Source: Methyloversatilis sp.
GTDB lineage: Bacteria > Pseudomonadota > Gammaproteobacteria > Burkholderiales > Rhodocyclaceae
DNA length: 62,185 nucleotides
Reading direction: 5' to 3'
Assembly (NCBI RefSeq): GCF_030698125.1
Contig: NZ_JAUYNV010000013.1
Span: forward strand, 1 to 62,185
Position numbers and translations under genes: made by a program
Notes under the pieces: model-generated
What the model was told of the DNA's origin: nothing
Databases searched by the model: none
Seen by the model: the letters and a program-made list of their open reading frames with translations, nothing else
Part shown: in pieces, positions 8,982 to 17,756 of the stretch
How the letters are laid out: the number at the start of each line of letters is the position of its first letter
How positions within the stretch are numbered: position 1 is the first letter of the stretch

Positions 8982-9509
8982 ATGCGCTACCGTCGTTCGT
9001 CCGCCCCTGGCGCGACCTTCTTCTTTACGCTCGTATTGGCCGACCGGTCATCCGGTCTGCTGCTTCGCCACATCGGGTCGCTGCGCGAGGCTGTTCGCGT
9101 CACGGCGTTGCATCACCCCTTCCACATCGATGCGGCGGTCATCCTTACGGACCATCTGCACATGTTGTGGACGCTCCCGGCCGGCGATGCCGACTACGCA
9201 ACGCGCTGGATGCTGGTCAAGGCGGCCTTCTCGCGTGCACTGCCGCGCGACGAAAAGATGGACGCCAGCCGCCTCAGGAAGGGTGAGCGTGGCGTTTGGC
9301 AGCGGCGATACTGGGAGCACCTCATTCGTGATGACGACGATTTCGCACGCCACGTCGATTACATCCACTTCAATCCGGTGAAACACGGACTGGTCGAACG
9401 CGTCGCCGACTGGCCGCATTCGTCCTTCCACCGCTACGTCGAACGGGGCATTCTGCCCGCCGACTGGGGCGGTGACGGTCCGCCGATCGAAGGTCGGTTC
9501 GGAGAATGA
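8982..9509 (+). CDS. REP-associated tyrosine transposase (RAYT)
   Basis: A 175-residue Y1/HUH-type protein. It has the family's MRYRRSSAPGATFFFTLVLA start, the metal-binding HUH motif in LTDHLHMLWTL, a basic WQRRYWEHLIR segment, and the catalytic-tyrosine region HVDYIHFNPVKHGL. RAYTs are single-copy relatives of IS200/IS605 transposases that act on REP sequences. The ATG at 8982 is chosen by family start; ATGs at 8919 and 8952 lie in or beside the REP element. REP copies flank it on both sides, making a typical REP-RAYT unit. It appears intact. Confidence 0.93.
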   Translation: MRYRRSSAPGATFFFTLVLADRSSGLLLRHIGSLREAVRVTALHHPFHIDAAVILTDHLHMLWTLPAGDADYATRWMLVKAAFSRALPRDEKMDASRLRKGERGVWQRRYWEHLIRDDDDFARHVDYIHFNPVKHGLVERVADWPHSSFHRYVERGILPADWGGDGPPIEGRFGE

Positions 9510-9539
9510 GGCGAGGAGTCACGCGGGGTCACATTTCGA

Positions 9540-9839
9540 TGTTGGGCATCGCTGCGCTCACCCCAACCTACGGAAAATCACGGAGTTCCCCACCCCGCCT
9601 CCGTAGGTTGGGGTGAGCCGCAGGCGATGCCCAACGCCACACCGTCATCCAGAGTTCCCACCCCGCCCCCGTAGGTTGGGGTGAGCCGCAGGCGATGCCC
9701 AACGCCACATCGTCATCCAGAGTTCCCACCCCGCCCCGTAGGTTGGGGTGAGCCGAAGGCGATGCCCAACACCACATCGCCGCCCGGAGGTCCCACGCCG
9801 CCCCCGTAGGTTGGGGTGAGCCGAAGGCGATGCCCAACA
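9540..9839. repeat. REP array downstream of the RAYT gene
   Basis: One inverted copy lies at about 9540-9572. Four direct copies start at 9603, 9671, 9738 and 9806, at a period of 67-68 bp. These are the GTGAGCCGCAGGCGATGCCC or GAGCCGAAGGCGATGCCC variants. The spacer between copies (CCGTCATCCAGAGTTCCCAC-like) is also repeated, so the array grew by tandem duplication. It fills the gene-free stretch between the RAYT gene and the nifK terminator. Confidence 0.9.
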
Positions 9840-9863
9840 CCGGCCGTGGCTTCGTCGTGATGC

Positions 9864-9896
9864 AAAAACGGGCTGCCCGGTTTCCCGGGCAGCCCG
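9864..9896 (-). terminator. Rho-independent terminator of nifHDK
   Basis: Read on the minus strand, a perfect 12-bp GC-rich stem (arms 9869-9880 and 9885-9896) with a 4-base loop is followed by TTTTT (9868-9864). It lies about 45 bases after the nifK stop. Confidence 0.93.
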
Positions 9897-9941
9897 TCCG
9901 GACTGTTCTGAGCGGACCGGGGTTGCCCCCGGTGCCGGTGC

Positions 9942-11501
9942 TCAGCGGATGATGTCGTACGAGTAGTCGGTCTTGCCCGGAACGATGGTGTTCACATCGA
10001 TGGACTCGAAGAACTCGTCCAGCAGCATGACCAGAACGCGCAGGCCGCCCTCGTAACCCCAGATCGGGTAACGGTGGTAGTGGTGGCGATCGAAGATCGG
10101 GAACACCATGCGGATCAGCGGGGTGCCGGTGTCGCGCTCCAGGTACTTGCCGTAGGTGTTGCCGATCAGGAAATCGACCGGCTCGGTGTAGAGCAGCGAA
10201 CGCATATGCCACAGGTCGCGCTTCGGATACACCTTGCAGCCGGCACCGTAGGGCGACGCATCAAGCACTTCCTGAACCTTCTTCGCCCACTCCTTTTCAC
10301 CGTTGGTGGCCAGGATGTGTGCCGGCTCCGCCCCGAGCTCCAGCAGGAACTCGGTCAGGCCGATCATCATGTCCGGGTCACCGTACATGGCATAGCGCTT
10401 GCCGTGCAGGTGGGCCTGGCTGTCGGCCATCGCGTCGACCAGCTGGCCGCGCTCCAGCTCGAGTTCGGCCGGGATCGGCTTGCCGGTGATGCGCGACAGT
10501 TCCATCAGGAACTTGTCGGTGCCGGCGACGCCGATCGGGCTGTGCAGCACGACGACTTCCTGGCCGTGTTCGGCGATGAACTTGCTGGTCTTCTCGCAGC
10601 AGTAGCCCTGGAAGATGATGGTTGCCTTGGCGTTCAGCGCGCGTTCGACGGTGGCCTTGGTGGTGCCGCCCTCGTACATCCGGAACTCGCCGTCGGTCGG
10701 TGTGTTCCACACTTCCGACGGATCGCACAGGATGTTGTAGTCGATGCCGAACAGACCGAGGATGCGCTTCATTTCCTTCATGTTGCCGACAACGAAACCA
10801 TCGAAGCCGAAGATGAAGTTGATCGACTCGTCCGGTACGCGATCGAGCTTCGGTGCGGTGTCCGCCTTGCCGTCCCAGAAGTGGCGCAGGATGCCCAGCA
10901 GCGCATTGTCGTAGCCGGTGATGTGGCTGCCGACGAAAGCCGGGGTGTGGGCGAACGGCACGTCGAAGTCGGCCGGCACGCTGCCTTTTTCCTTCGACGT
11001 CTTGATGAAGGCGTTCAGGTCGTCACCGATGACTTCCGCCATGCAGGTGGTCGATACCGCGATCATTTCCGGCTTGTACAGGTTCAGCGTGTTGGCCAGA
11101 CCGTCGATCATGTTGTTCAGACCGCCGAACACGGCCGCGTCTTCGGTCATCGACGAGGACACGCACGAAGTCGGTTCCTTGAAGTGGCGCGAGAAGTGCG
11201 AACGGTAGTAGGCAACACAGCCCTGCGAGCCGTGCACGAACGACAGGGTCTTGGCGAAGCCGTTGGCGACGTAGACCGCGCCCAGCGGCTGGCAGGCCTT
11301 GGCCGGATTGACGGTGAGCGCTTCGCGGGCGAAGTTCTTCTGCTTGTAATCCTCGGTCTTCGTCCATTCGACGATTTCCTGGATCTTGCTGTCGGCATGG
11401 TTGAACTCGAATTCGGACTTCTTGTCCGCGAGCATCTTCTGGTACTCGGGCTCGCGGAAGAGCAGTTCGTGGTCGAGAATCTTGTCGGCTGATTGAGGCA
11501 T
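9942..11501 (-). CDS. nifK: NifK, nitrogenase MoFe protein beta subunit
   Basis: A 519-residue protein, the normal NifK length. P-cluster cysteines are visible in [35 protein letters not shown] and [16 protein letters not shown]. The NifK-specific N-terminal extension ([15 protein letters not shown]) and C terminus ([12 protein letters not shown]) are present. It forms the alpha2-beta2 MoFe protein with NifD. AAGGAG precedes the ATG. The 119-bp gap from nifD holds a large inverted repeat (11520-11606), and a strong terminator follows the gene. Confidence 0.98.
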   Translation of the reverse strand: MPQSADKILDHELLFREPEYQKMLADKKSEFEFNHADSKIQEIVEWTKTEDYKQKNFAREALTVNPAKACQPLGAVYVANGFAKTLSFVHGSQGCVAYYRSHFSRHFKEPTSCVSSSMTEDAAVFGGLNNMIDGLANTLNLYKPEMIAVSTTCMAEVIGDDLNAFIKTSKEKGSVPADFDVPFAHTPAFVGSHITGYDNALLGILRHFWDGKADTAPKLDRVPDESINFIFGFDGFVVGNMKEMKRILGLFGIDYNILCDPSEVWNTPTDGEFRMYEGGTTKATVERALNAKATIIFQGYCCEKTSKFIAEHGQEVVVLHSPIGVAGTDKFLMELSRITGKPIPAELELERGQLVDAMADSQAHLHGKRYAMYGDPDMMIGLTEFLLELGAEPAHILATNGEKEWAKKVQEVLDASPYGAGCKVYPKRDLWHMRSLLYTEPVDFLIGNTYGKYLERDTGTPLIRMVFPIFDRHHYHRYPIWGYEGGLRVLVMLLDEFFESIDVNTIVPGKTDYSYDIIR

Positions 11502-11519
11502 GGTTGATAGCTCCTTGAT

Positions 11520-11606
11520 GTAGGGTGGGCCGGCAGCATCAAGCCACCCGGCCCGTCGACACGCGGGTCGTTCGTGGTGGGTTTCGGTGCCCTCAACCCA
11601 CCCTAC
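11520..11606. repeat. Long inverted repeat between nifD and nifK
   Basis: GTAGGGTGGG (11520-11529) is repeated inverted as CCCACCCTAC (11597-11606), with partial pairing in between. It resembles a second REP-like family built on GTAGGGTGGG. It occupies most of the nifD-nifK gap and would fold in the transcript. Confidence 0.75.
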
Positions 11607-11620
11607 GTTTTGCTTCGTGC

Positions 11621-13075
11621 TTACTTCTTCCAGGGCGTCTTCGACAGGCCCCAGATGGGCGAGCTGATCGCCATGTCCATGTCGCGGGCAAAGATGGCAA
11701 AGCCGTCGTAGCCGTGATACGGACCGGAGTAGTCCCAGCTGTGCATCTGGCGGAAAGGCACGCCCATCTTCTGGAACACGTACTTTTCCTTGATGCCGGA
11801 ACCCACCAGGTCAGGCTTCACCTTCTCGACGAACTTCTCGAACTCGTGACCGGTCACGTCGTCATAGATCAGCGTGCCGTCCTTCACGTAGTGCGTGGTG
11901 CGCTGGTAGTCGTCGTTGTGGCCGAATTCATAGCCGGTTCCGACCACTTCCATGCCCAGATCTTCGTAGGCGCCGATGACGTGACGCGGGCGCAGGCCGC
12001 CGACGAACAGCATCACCTTCTTGCCTTCGAGACGCGGACGGTACTTGTCGATGACGGCCTGCATCAGCGGCTTGTACTTGGCGATCACCTTTTCGGCGTT
12101 GGCCTTGATCGTGTCGTCGAAGTGCGCAGCGATCTCGCGCAGCGACTCTTCGATCTTGGTCGGGCCGAAGAAGTTGTACTCGACCCAGGGCACTCCGTAC
12201 TTCTCTTCCATGTGCCGGCTGATGTAGTTCATCGAGCGGTAGCAGTGCAGCACGTTGAGCTTGGCTTTCGGGGTGTTCTCCAGCTCGGCGATGGTGCCGT
12301 CGCCCGACCACTGGGCGATCACGCGCAGGCCCATCTCTTCCAGCAGGATGCGACTCGACCAGGCGTCGCCACCGATGTTGTAGTCGCCGATGATGGCCAC
12401 GTCGTACGGCGTCGACACGAAGTCGGGGCGCTTGTCTTCGGTCTTGTCGAACACCCAGTCGCGGATCGCGTCATTGGCGATGTGGTGACCGAGCGACTGG
12501 CTCACGCCGCGGAAGCCCTCGCAGCGCACCGGCACGATGGTGTGGCCGTCGTACTGCTTCGACTTCTTCTTCGACACCGCTTCGATGTCGTCGCCGATCA
12601 GGCCGATCGGGCACTCGGACTGCACGGTGATGCCCTTGTTCAGCGGGAACAGGTCCTGGATTTCATCCATGATGACTTCCAGCTTCTTGTCGCCGCCGAA
12701 GACGATGTCCTTCTCCTGGAAGTCGGAGGTGAATTGCATCGTCACGAAGGTGTCCACACCGGTCACGCCGATGTAGTAATTGCGTCGCGCCGCCCACGAA
12801 TACTGGCCACAGCCGACCGGGCCGTGCGAAATGTGGATCATGTCCTTGATCGGACCCCACACCACGCCCTTGGAACCGGCGTAGGCGCAGCCGCGGATGG
12901 TCATCACGCCGGGCAGCGACTTGATGTTCGACTTGACGCCGCAGTCGGGCTTGCCTTCCTCGTGAACATTGAGGTGCTTGGCCCGCTTCTTGGCGGTCTT
13001 TTCCGGGTAGGCCTTCAGCACCTCTTCGATGAGAGCTGCGTTCTGGGCCTTCTTTTCGTCAATCGTCATGCTCAT
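11621..13075 (-). CDS. nifD: NifD, nitrogenase MoFe protein alpha subunit
   Basis: A 484-residue protein. P-cluster ligands lie in [14 protein letters not shown] (Cys63), [11 protein letters not shown] (Cys89) and [13 protein letters not shown]. The FeMo-co ligands are the Cys of [20 protein letters not shown] and the His of [17 protein letters not shown]. All catalytic features of a molybdenum NifD are intact. AGGAG precedes the ATG at 13075; a second ATG two codons later is possible. It lies between nifH and nifK, with hairpin-forming gaps on both sides. Confidence 0.98.
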   Translation of the reverse strand: MSMTIDEKKAQNAALIEEVLKAYPEKTAKKRAKHLNVHEEGKPDCGVKSNIKSLPGVMTIRGCAYAGSKGVVWGPIKDMIHISHGPVGCGQYSWAARRNYYIGVTGVDTFVTMQFTSDFQEKDIVFGGDKKLEVIMDEIQDLFPLNKGITVQSECPIGLIGDDIEAVSKKKSKQYDGHTIVPVRCEGFRGVSQSLGHHIANDAIRDWVFDKTEDKRPDFVSTPYDVAIIGDYNIGGDAWSSRILLEEMGLRVIAQWSGDGTIAELENTPKAKLNVLHCYRSMNYISRHMEEKYGVPWVEYNFFGPTKIEESLREIAAHFDDTIKANAEKVIAKYKPLMQAVIDKYRPRLEGKKVMLFVGGLRPRHVIGAYEDLGMEVVGTGYEFGHNDDYQRTTHYVKDGTLIYDDVTGHEFEKFVEKVKPDLVGSGIKEKYVFQKMGVPFRQMHSWDYSGPYHGYDGFAIFARDMDMAISSPIWGLSKTPWKK

Positions 13076-13138
13076 TTGAGTACTCCTGTACGTATCGAGA
13101 GCGGAGGGAGGAGAACCGTGGGGTCGCCGGCGGAGGCC

Positions 13139-13171
13139 GGGAGCCTGCGGGCTTTGCGACCCGCGGCTCCC
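13139..13171. other. Stem-loop in the nifH-nifD gap
   Basis: GGGAGCCTGCGGG and CCCGCGGCTCCC form a near-perfect stem (13139-13151 with 13160-13171), with no U-tract on the nif strand. In other diazotrophs such a hairpin stabilises nifH mRNA or partly ends transcription, giving more nifH than nifDK; that role here is inference. Confidence 0.6.
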
Positions 13172-13191
13172 GACCCTCGACTCTCGGTTTC

Positions 13192-14196
<1,005 letters not shown>

Positions 14197-14220
14197 TCAT
14201 GGTCGGTGCGAGGTCACTTC

Positions 14221-14236
14221 AGCAACTGCCGTGCCA
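14221..14236 (-). promoter_or_regulatory. Consensus sigma54 promoter of nifH
   Basis: The minus-strand sequence TGGCACGGCAGTTGCT matches the consensus TGGCAC-N5-TTGCW exactly. Transcription should start near 14210, leaving a leader of about 140 bases before nifH. Confidence 0.95.
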
Positions 14237-14316
14237 CTCGCGTTCAACATCGACCAAAGCCATCGCACACGCCATTTCGTGGCGTCGATCGGTGGTCTGG
14301 CGAATGAACGGACGGA

Positions 14317-14332
14317 TGTGACAAACGCGACA
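14317..14332. promoter_or_regulatory. Perfect NifA upstream activator site shared by nifH and the globin operon
   Basis: TGTGACAAACGCGACA is a perfect TGT-N10-ACA. It lies about 80 bases from the nifH -24 box on one side and about 100 bases from the divergent -24 box at 14433 on the other. The site is symmetric, so it can serve both. It is the only perfect match I see in this intergenic region. Confidence 0.88.
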
Positions 14333-14432
14333 TTCGACGCAGCGCTGTGCGGAATGGCCGGGTCGGCGCAAGGTCTGTCGTGAATGCTGCAAACGGCCTG
14401 CAGGCGGGCATTGGGCGCGCCCGGCGGCGAGC

Positions 14433-14448
14433 GGGTACGGCGCTTGCT
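14433..14448 (+). promoter_or_regulatory. Sigma54-type promoter of the truncated haemoglobin operon
   Basis: GGGTACGGCGCTTGCT has GG-N10-GC spacing (GG 14434-14435, GC 14446-14447) and a consensus -12 TTGCT. The -24 box differs from TGGCACG at two positions. The start would be near 14459, which places the ATG at 14451 outside the transcript and favours the ATG at 14481. Confidence 0.65.
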
Positions 14449-14480
14449 CTATGCCTGCACTCACCTGCGTAACCGATGCC

Positions 14481-14948
14481 ATGGAAACCCGCCCGCCTGC
14501 AGACAAGCCTGTCGCCCCCTCCGTCAGTTCAGCTTCTGCCGGCGGCAATCCCCACTTTGAGCGCATCGGTGGCGAAGCTGCGATCGAACGTCTGGTGGAG
14601 CGCTTCTATCACCACATGAGTACGCAGCCGGCGGCGGCCGGCATTCGCGCGATGCACCCGGCCGACCTGCGGTCTGTGCGCCAGATACTGGTGAACTATC
14701 TGGTCGAGTGGACCGGCGGTCCGCAGCGCTATTCGACCGAGCGGGGCCATCCGCGGCTGCGCCGCAAACACCTGGCATTCCCGATCGGCGCCGCCGAACG
14801 GGATGCGTGGATGGACTGCATGCGACAGGCGCTGCAGGAAGTAGTGACCGACGCCGCGTTGCGGCAGCAGCTTGAGCAGGCTTTTTTCAAGACCGCGGAT
14901 TTCATCCGCAATGATCAGGGGAACCACCATGAGCATCACCATAGCTAG
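14481..14948 (+). CDS. Group II truncated haemoglobin
   Basis: A 155-residue protein with a ~30-residue Ala/Pro-rich head and a truncated haemoglobin domain. Visible are FERIGGEAAIERLVERFYHH, the proximal-His region RLRRKHLAFPIGAAERDAWM with the group II Trp, and a His-rich tail. Such globins bind O2 or NO and could keep O2 from nitrogenase or detoxify NO. It is divergent from nifH and appears to share its NifA site. The start is uncertain (14451 is also in frame); the promoter position favours 14481. The last 20 bases overlap the next gene. Confidence 0.87.
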   Translation: METRPPADKPVAPSVSSASAGGNPHFERIGGEAAIERLVERFYHHMSTQPAAAGIRAMHPADLRSVRQILVNYLVEWTGGPQRYSTERGHPRLRRKHLAFPIGAAERDAWMDCMRQALQEVVTDAALRQQLEQAFFKTADFIRNDQGNHHEHHHS

Positions 14949-15522
14949 CTCCGCATTTGCCACGCTGGAAAACGAGAAGCGGATGCTCAACGCCGTCTTC
15001 AAGGGGCCGACCCACAAGGCGGATCGCGTCGGCTTCCGTGGCGACATCGCGCTGAAGTTCGCCCAGCAGTTCGCCGACGAGGCGCGCCCGCCCGAAATCA
15101 GCATGGACCAGGTGATCGCCGCCGCGCACGAAGGCGAGCAGCAGATTCCCTTCCTGACCGGCTTCCTGCTGTCGTTCGAATACCTGAAGCTGCTGGCCGA
15201 CGTGCTCGGCGAGGCGCTGTCGCCGACCGGCAAGTACTTCCTGTTCTGCGACAACATCGACCTGTCGAAGAAGTACCAGGTGCAGTACGGCGGCGCGACC
15301 TTCTACATCCTGCCGATCGACGAAGCCACGGTGTACAACGAGCTGCTCGAACTGCTGTATCTGGAAAAGACCGAACTGAAGAAGTTCGACACCGCCGGCA
15401 AGGTGGATGCCGTGGCCGATGCCGCACTCAAGTTCACCGGCAAGTTTCCGGAAATCACGTTCGAAGAAGGCCTGAAGCTGATGGGCCCGATCCGCAACCT
15501 GTACGAGAACCGCCCGGTCTGA
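14929..15522 (+). CDS. Conserved protein coupled to the nif-linked globin
   Basis: A 197-residue soluble protein I cannot assign to a family. It begins MSITIASSAFATLENEKRML, is rich in helices and acidic, and has only one Cys (FLFCDNIDLSKKYQ). AGGGGA precedes the ATG at 14929, which overlaps the globin gene by 20 bases, so the two proteins are probably made together. The ArsC-like nitrogenase-associated protein follows 41 bp later. Being in an operon driven from the nifH control region, it is likely made during nitrogen fixation; its function is unknown. Confidence 0.8.
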   Translation: MSITIASSAFATLENEKRMLNAVFKGPTHKADRVGFRGDIALKFAQQFADEARPPEISMDQVIAAAHEGEQQIPFLTGFLLSFEYLKLLADVLGEALSPTGKYFLFCDNIDLSKKYQVQYGGATFYILPIDEATVYNELLELLYLEKTELKKFDTAGKVDAVADAALKFTGKFPEITFEEGLKLMGPIRNLYENRPV

Positions 15523-15563
15523 CGCGGCGGCGCCCGGCGGCAGCGCCGGGCGCGTGCACAACC

Positions 15564-15995
15564 ATGAGTCACATTGTTTTCTTCGAAAAGCCCGGCTGCG
15601 GCGGCAACGCGAAGCAGAAGCAGTGGCTGCTCGACGCCGGCCATACGCTGGACGTGCGCAGCCTGCTGGCCGAGCCTTGGACGGCCGATGCCCTGCTCGC
15701 ATGGCTCGCTCCGCTGCCTGTCGTCGACTGGTTCAACCGCGCCGCCCCGCGCGTGAAGTCGGGCGAAGTCGTGCCGGAAGACGTCGATCGCGACACCGCG
15801 CTCGCGTTGTTGCTGGCCGAACCGCTGCTGATCCGCCGGCCGCTGCTGCAGGTTGGCGACGAACGCAAGGTCGGCTTCGATCCAGCGGTCGTCGACGCCT
15901 GGATCGGCCTCGACCGTCACGCGGCGCAGCGCTCCCGCGCGCAGTCGGAAGGTTGTGCCGCCGGCATGAGCGAAGGCGGTTGTGCGGCACCGTGA
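15564..15995 (+). CDS. Nitrogenase-associated ArsC/Spx-fold protein
   Basis: A 143-residue thioredoxin-fold protein of the ArsC type: IVFFEKPGCGGNAKQKQWLL with the Cys where arsenate reductases have theirs, then RRPLLQVGDERKVGFDP. It matches the nitrogenase-associated subgroup of the family, usually encoded near nif genes; no activity is established. The extra C-terminal segment carries two more Cys (GCAAGMSEGGCAAP). It closes the globin operon; a REP pair follows directly. Confidence 0.85.
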   Translation: MSHIVFFEKPGCGGNAKQKQWLLDAGHTLDVRSLLAEPWTADALLAWLAPLPVVDWFNRAAPRVKSGEVVPEDVDRDTALALLLAEPLLIRRPLLQVGDERKVGFDPAVVDAWIGLDRHAAQRSRAQSEGCAAGMSEGGCAAP

Positions 15996-16021
15996 CCGGG
16001 GCGGCCAGGTTCGACCGCCGC

Positions 16022-16106
16022 TGTTGGGCATCGCTGCGCTCACCCCAACCTACAATTACAGCTCGGCGCATTTCGTAGGTTGGGGTGAGCGAAGCGATGC
16101 CCAACA
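16022..16106. repeat. Inverted REP pair after the globin operon
   Basis: An inverted copy at 16022-16053 faces a direct copy at 16075-16106. The pair could form a long hairpin and end the plus-strand operon. Confidence 0.88.
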
Positions 16107-16133
16107 ATCCCCCTCAAAAGAAGTACCGCCCGC

Positions 16134-16301
16134 TCAATCCGGTGTCATGTCCGGCTGCAGCACCACCTCATCCGGCAGGCCGTTGTCGTTGTGCTGCACG
16201 TCGATACCACCCAGCGGCGAGTACCCTTCGTCGCCCTCGAGCAGTACCGCCGCCTCCGGCGGCAATGCGCGCAGTTTCTCCATCAGTTGTCCGACATTCA
16301 C
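16134..16301 (-). CDS. Small hypothetical protein
   Basis: A 55-residue acidic protein with the stretch GQLMEKLRALPPEAAVLLEG, reading like the small proteins with a helix then a strand that describe a property value (VLLEGDEGYSPLGGI). I chose a GTG at 16301 because a GGGG-rich site precedes it; in-frame ATGs further upstream would overlap the divergent gene's 5' end. No family is assigned. It lies between two small nif-island genes and is divergent from 16345-16620. Confidence 0.5.
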   Translation of the reverse strand: MNVGQLMEKLRALPPEAAVLLEGDEGYSPLGGIDVQHNDNGLPDEVVLQPDMTPD

Positions 16302-16344
16302 GGCGGTGCCCCTTTTCCTTTCACGACAATCGAGACCACGCGAC

Positions 16345-16620
16345 ATGAATGCCACGACCACGCAGCAACGCTACTTCCTGACCTATCGCGGTGTGAAGCT
16401 GCCTCTTCAGTTCGCCGAAGAACTGGCAGCCGACGCGCTGAGCAACCGCAACACCTATTTCGTCGCGACCTACGATGACGCCGGGCGCATGTTGCGTTGC
16501 GAGAAGCGGGTTTACGGCGAAGTCGAAATGAGCCATGTGTATGCCTATGGCGACGATGGCCGGCTGGTGAGCGCCTGCATCACCATTGGTGACGATGAAC
16601 CGCAGTGGATGCATTTCTGA
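16345..16620 (+). CDS. Small nif-island protein, DUF6156-like
   Basis: A 91-residue protein: QRYFLTYRGVKLPLQFAEEL at the N terminus, then NRNTYFVATYDDAGR and a repeated tyrosine-rich beta pattern (EVEMSHVYAYGDDGRL). From memory it resembles the DUF6156 family found in several nif clusters; I hold that loosely. It has no signal peptide or membrane segment. The start is the ATG at 16345, divergent from the small gene before it. An inverted REP follows its stop. Confidence 0.7.
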   Translation: MNATTTQQRYFLTYRGVKLPLQFAEELAADALSNRNTYFVATYDDAGRMLRCEKRVYGEVEMSHVYAYGDDGRLVSACITIGDDEPQWMHF

Positions 16621-16630
16621 CGTTCGGGAT

Positions 16631-16760
16631 TGTTGGGCATCGCTGCGCTCACCCCAACCTACGTGTCGGGCGGATGTTGTCGGGGTGGAGGCCGCACCGG
16701 GTGCCGCACGCCGGCAACGCGCCGGTTCGTAGGTTGGGGTGAGCGCAGCGATGCCCAACA
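16631..16760. repeat. REP pair at the end of the nifB operon
   Basis: An inverted copy at 16631-16663 and a direct copy at 16729-16760 lie between two converging transcripts, 24 bp past the last gene of the nifB operon. Confidence 0.88.
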
Positions 16761-16783
16761 CCCGGCCTGCGCCCGACGTGCCG

Positions 16784-17155
16784 TCAATCGGTGCACGCGG
16801 TGAACGCGAACAGCGCGGGCTGCTCTTCGCGGTACACGCGCAGCCACATCAGCGTGGCCGGGGCGAGCGAACTGGCGGCGAACCACAGCGTGCCGTCTTG
16901 ATCGGGCGCGCCATCCAGCACCCGGCGCGTGACGTCCCAGCCATCCCAGCCCAGTTCGGGCATCCGGTTGCGCGCCTCGGCGGGCAGCCCGTGCAGGCAG
17001 TCGGCGATGACCTTCAAGCGCCCGCACAGCGCATTACGGGTCAGGCGCGAGCGCTCGAAGTCGTCGCGTGCGAGCCCTTCGCCGAGGATGAGCACGTCGC
17101 CGCAGGCCTCTTCGAGGATGGCCAGCGATGCCGCACCGAACAGGGTATCGGCCAA
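16784..17155 (-). CDS. Uncharacterised nif-operon protein
   Basis: A 123-residue protein with no recognised domain (VLILGEGLARDDFERSRLTR, then ELGWDGWDVTRRVLDG and a Trp-rich middle). It may be membrane-neutral and globular. The reading frame opens at a TTG at 17155, three bases after the stop of the Cys-rich gene, which suggests translational coupling. No ATG is placed sensibly, so the start is uncertain. It is the last gene of the nifB operon. Confidence 0.65.
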   Translation of the reverse strand: MADTLFGAASLAILEEACGDVLILGEGLARDDFERSRLTRNALCGRLKVIADCLHGLPAEARNRMPELGWDGWDVTRRVLDGAPDQDGTLWFAASSLAPATLMWLRVYREEQPALFAFTACTD

Positions 17156-17158
17156 GGC

Positions 17159-17392
17159 TCAGGCGCCGATGCGGTTCTCGAAGTTCAGCGCTTCGACCTT
17201 GCCGACGGCGCCGCACTTCACGCAGCGCCATGCAGCCGAAAAGGCCTGGCCGGTACAGGCATCGTCGTAGGTCTGGCGGCAGCCGACCTGGCCGCACTCG
17301 CAGCGGAAGGTCTGGCCGTTGCACTTGCCGGCCAGGCCGGTGCGGTTGCCCAGGCACAGGCCGCGTTCGGCCTTGATGAGGTCATAGCTCAT
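17159..17392 (-). CDS. Cys-rich small protein (possible metal or Fe-S binder)
   Basis: A 77-residue protein with eight cysteines: single Cys in GLCLGN and GKCNG, then CECGQVGC, a Cys in DDACTG, and a terminal CVKC. The pattern suggests zinc ribbons or an Fe-S site. I do not know a named family. It lies between the [2Fe-2S] ferredoxin gene and the 123-residue protein at the end of the nifB operon. A redox or metal role is inference from the cysteines. Confidence 0.75.
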   Translation of the reverse strand: MSYDLIKAERGLCLGNRTGLAGKCNGQTFRCECGQVGCRQTYDDACTGQAFSAAWRCVKCGAVGKVEALNFENRIGA

Positions 17393-17424
17393 GGTGTTCT
17401 TCCTGTAATCGGTTCTTGAGAGGT

Positions 17425-17721
17425 TCAGACGAAGCTGAGGATTTCCACCGTCACGTTCTCTTCGCCCATCTGGGCCTGACAGGCCAGACGTGACTTGGAA
17501 CTGACGCCGACGATTTCGTCGAGCTTCGCGTTTTCGGCGCGCTGGATCTTCGACAGGCTCTTGCGTCCTTCATTGATGGCGACGTGGCATTCGCCGCATT
17601 TCGCTTCGCCGTCGCACTTGCTGACCAGCTTTTCGCCGGCGGCCAGGATGGCGGCCAGCAGCGTGGTGCCGGCGGCGACTTCACTGGTGCGTCCGGACGG
17701 CATGATGGTGAGGGTGGCCAT
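17425..17721 (-). CDS. [2Fe-2S] ferredoxin
   Basis: A 98-residue plant/adrenodoxin-type ferredoxin fold: IMPSGRTSEVAAGTTLLAAI, then ligands SKCDGEAKCGECHVAI (C-x5-C-x2-C) and the fourth Cys in SRLACQAQMG. It differs from the Isc ferredoxin at 30427-30759. Ferredoxins of this kind in nif operons are presumed electron carriers for nitrogenase or cofactor assembly. It sits 35 bp after the SIR2-like gene. Confidence 0.88.
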   Translation of the reverse strand: MATLTIMPSGRTSEVAAGTTLLAAILAAGEKLVSKCDGEAKCGECHVAINEGRKSLSKIQRAENAKLDEIVGVSSKSRLACQAQMGEENVTVEILSFV

Positions 17722-17756
17722 GGTGTGTTTCTCCGTTTCTGTGAGGGGGTGGAAAG

